Part shown: piece by piece, positions 62,852-64,000 of the stretch | Layout of the letters: the number at the start of each line of letters is the position of its first letter | Position numbering within the stretch: the first letter of the stretch is position 1 | Origin: Ancylothrix sp036704045 | Lineage (GTDB): Bacteria > Cyanobacteriota > Cyanobacteriia > Cyanobacteriales > Oscillatoriaceae | Length of the DNA stretch: 64,000 nt | NCBI GenBank assembly: GCA_036704045.1 | Contig: DATNQM010000019.1 | Coordinates: 1-64,000, forward strand | Direction of reading: 5' to 3' | Translations under genes and position numbers: made by a program | The notes under the pieces: generated by a model | The model's database searches: none | Seen by the model: the letters and a program-made list of their open reading frames with translations, nothing else | Told to the model about the DNA's origin: nothing

Positions 62852-63511
62852 ATGAAAAAACTACTACCTTTAATTTTCACCCTTATTATCCTAACCGGCT
62901 GTCAAAAAACAGCCAACCAAACCCCACCACCCCCAGAAAATACCACCAGCCAAACAACACCAAAACCACCCAACCCACAAGCCCTGGAAAACAGCGCCAT
63001 AACCTCAAAAAGCATAGGCGCAGCCAAACTGGGAATGACACTCAAAGAATTAAAAAACGACTTGGGAACTAGCGCCAAAATTCAAACAAAATCACCCTAC
63101 ATTGTAGACTTTGATGCCCTAGAAATTAGCCAAAACGGAAAAATCCAATACTATATTTTATACCCAGCCGGCCAGCCCCTCAAAGACAGCGATTTGATCA
63201 CACTTTTATTAACAGAAAATCCAGACTACAAAACCGAAGAAAAAATCGGCCCCGGAACCTCTATTAAACAAGCCGAACAAACCTATGGAACACCTAAATT
63301 ATCCTACAACATAGACAATGAAGGTAGAGAAATAGCCACCTTTAAAAACCAGCCAAAAAACCTATTATTTATGCTTGGAAACGCCAACAATTCCACCCTA
63401 GCCGGCCTTTATCCAAAAGAAAACGACTCCTATCACGAAACCAACAAATATCGCCCAGAAGCCAAAATTCGCGCCATCATGGTTACCTGTCGTGGGCAAG
63501 AATGTAAATAA
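62852..63511 (+). CDS. Lipoprotein of unknown function
   Basis: The 219-residue product has a lipoprotein signal (MKKLLPLIFTLIILTGCQK) with lipobox LTGC, so Cys17 would be lipid-modified. A low-complexity Pro/Thr/Gln stretch follows, then a compact domain with two similar halves, SIGAAKLGMTLKELKNDLG and KIGPGTSIKQAEQTYGTPK. Each half is a SmpA/BamE-like helix-strand unit. The C-terminus GQECK has a second cysteine. Family not recognised. Probably co-transcribed with rsmI, with which it has no obvious functional link. Confidence 0.75.
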   Translation: MKKLLPLIFTLIILTGCQKTANQTPPPPENTTSQTTPKPPNPQALENSAITSKSIGAAKLGMTLKELKNDLGTSAKIQTKSPYIVDFDALEISQNGKIQYYILYPAGQPLKDSDLITLLLTENPDYKTEEKIGPGTSIKQAEQTYGTPKLSYNIDNEGREIATFKNQPKNLLFMLGNANNSTLAGLYPKENDSYHETNKYRPEAKIRAIMVTCRGQECK

Positions 63512-63671
63512 TAAGCAGCAAAAAATTATACCAAATCAGTCAACATAAACACATCTGACCCGAAACCTAACCCCAAGCCCCAAAAAAGTTTTTTCCAAAC
63601 CTTACAAAACCAACACCCTCAAGTCACAAGCATCCGGTAGTATTAAAACAAAACAAAGGGAGTGGCAACAG

Positions 63672-64000
63672 ATGAGTGCAGTCAACACAGGAAAAATTGT
63701 ATTCGGAACCGACGGCTGGCGCGGGATCATCGCCAACGATTTTACTTTTGCCAACGTATGCAAAGTAACCCGCGCCATTGCCAGCTACTTAGAAACCGCC
63801 TACACAAAAGACCGGCCGGTATTAGTCAGCTATGACACCCGCTTCTTAGCCGATCAATTTGCCCGCACCGCCGCCGAAGTATTAGCAGATAACGGCTGGA
63901 ATGTCAAGATAGTAGACAGAGATTGCCCCACGCCGGTGATCGCCTACAACGCCAAATACCTCAACTCCGCCGGCGCCCTGATGTTCACAGCCTCCCACAA
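63672..64000 (+). CDS. Phosphoglucomutase/phosphomannomutase, 5' part
   Basis: The gene starts at ATG 63672 and runs off the window; about 109 residues are visible. The start is KIVFGTDGWRGIIANDFTF, the phosphohexomutase N-terminal signature. VLVSYDTRFLADQFA and CPTPVIAYNAKYL follow, and TASHN is the beginning of the phosphoserine loop. The enzyme moves phosphate between C1 and C6 of glucose or mannose phosphate, feeding glycogen and cell-wall sugars. A GGGAG ribosome site is 10 bases upstream. The C-terminal domains that select the substrate are not visible. Confidence 0.93.
   Translation, partial: MSAVNTGKIVFGTDGWRGIIANDFTFANVCKVTRAIASYLETAYTKDRPVLVSYDTRFLADQFARTAAEVLADNGWNVKIVDRDCPTPVIAYNAKYLNSAGALMFTASH

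Overview
The window is chromosomal DNA of a cyanobacterium, most likely a filamentous Oscillatoriales-type lineage. The evidence is psbY, a helical carotenoid protein (the N-terminal half of the orange carotenoid protein), a photosystem II S4-domain protein, a y-type thioredoxin, the cyanobacterial form of glutamate-cysteine ligase, the serA-prmA and tpiA-folP pairs, an AMIN-domain protein and a TIGR02652 protein. GC content is moderate to low. ACCGGC/GCCGGT hexamers are very frequent, and on reading I found no HIP1 palindrome (GCGATCGC). The genus cannot be fixed from the sequence alone.

Layout. 1-1 kb: the truncated end of an IS630-type insertion sequence whose transposase is split by a run of nine A. 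1-14 kb: a membrane acyltransferase-like/PEP-synthase-like fusion, an adenosine-specific kinase family protein, CheR, tRNA-Met(CAT), a LysM-M23 peptidase, trmL, gshA and a membrane chemoreceptor. 14-19 kb is the most accessory part: a STAND/NACHT ATPase with eleven near-identical 34-residue repeats, a small divergent ORF, and a VapB antitoxin next to a VapC cut off after about 25 codons. 18.7-30 kb: gamma-glutamyltransferase, a CHASE-domain adenylate cyclase, a soluble histidine kinase, thioredoxin, a pentapeptide-repeat protein, prmA and serA. 30-34 kb: small conserved proteins, then a patch of remnants (an orphan DUF433 protein, a STAND ATPase fragment, an orphan polymorphic-toxin-like domain). 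34-37 kb: a DASS transporter, an unknown protein and cysC. 37-46 kb: AMIN protein, psbY, gamma-carbonic anhydrase-like protein, TIGR02652, VOC protein, cupredoxin, then a SWIM protein and a SNF2 helicase interrupted by a 467-residue intein. 46-64 kb: pnp, a heavy-metal RND pump with a short adaptor and a divergent two-component system, tpiA-folP, an SPFH protein, helical carotenoid protein, a DUF1400 protein, a SOUL protein, def, a PfkB kinase, rsmI, a lipoprotein and the start of a phosphoglucomutase/phosphomannomutase.

How genes work together. The RND pump, short adaptor and response regulator/sensor pair look like one metal-responsive efflux locus. The DASS transporter, unknown protein and CysC look like sulfate uptake and activation. 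The SWIM and SNF2 genes form a functional pair. Several intergenic spaces hold palindromic or dispersed repeats, including two copies of a MITE-like element and two copies of one terminator-like hairpin.

The best candidates for further attention are the SNF2 intein in the Walker A motif, the NACHT protein with its recently amplified repeat array and small neighbour, the orphan toxin-like domain at 33.2 kb, and the paired intergenic repeats. I did not find a complete, clearly new multi-gene system.
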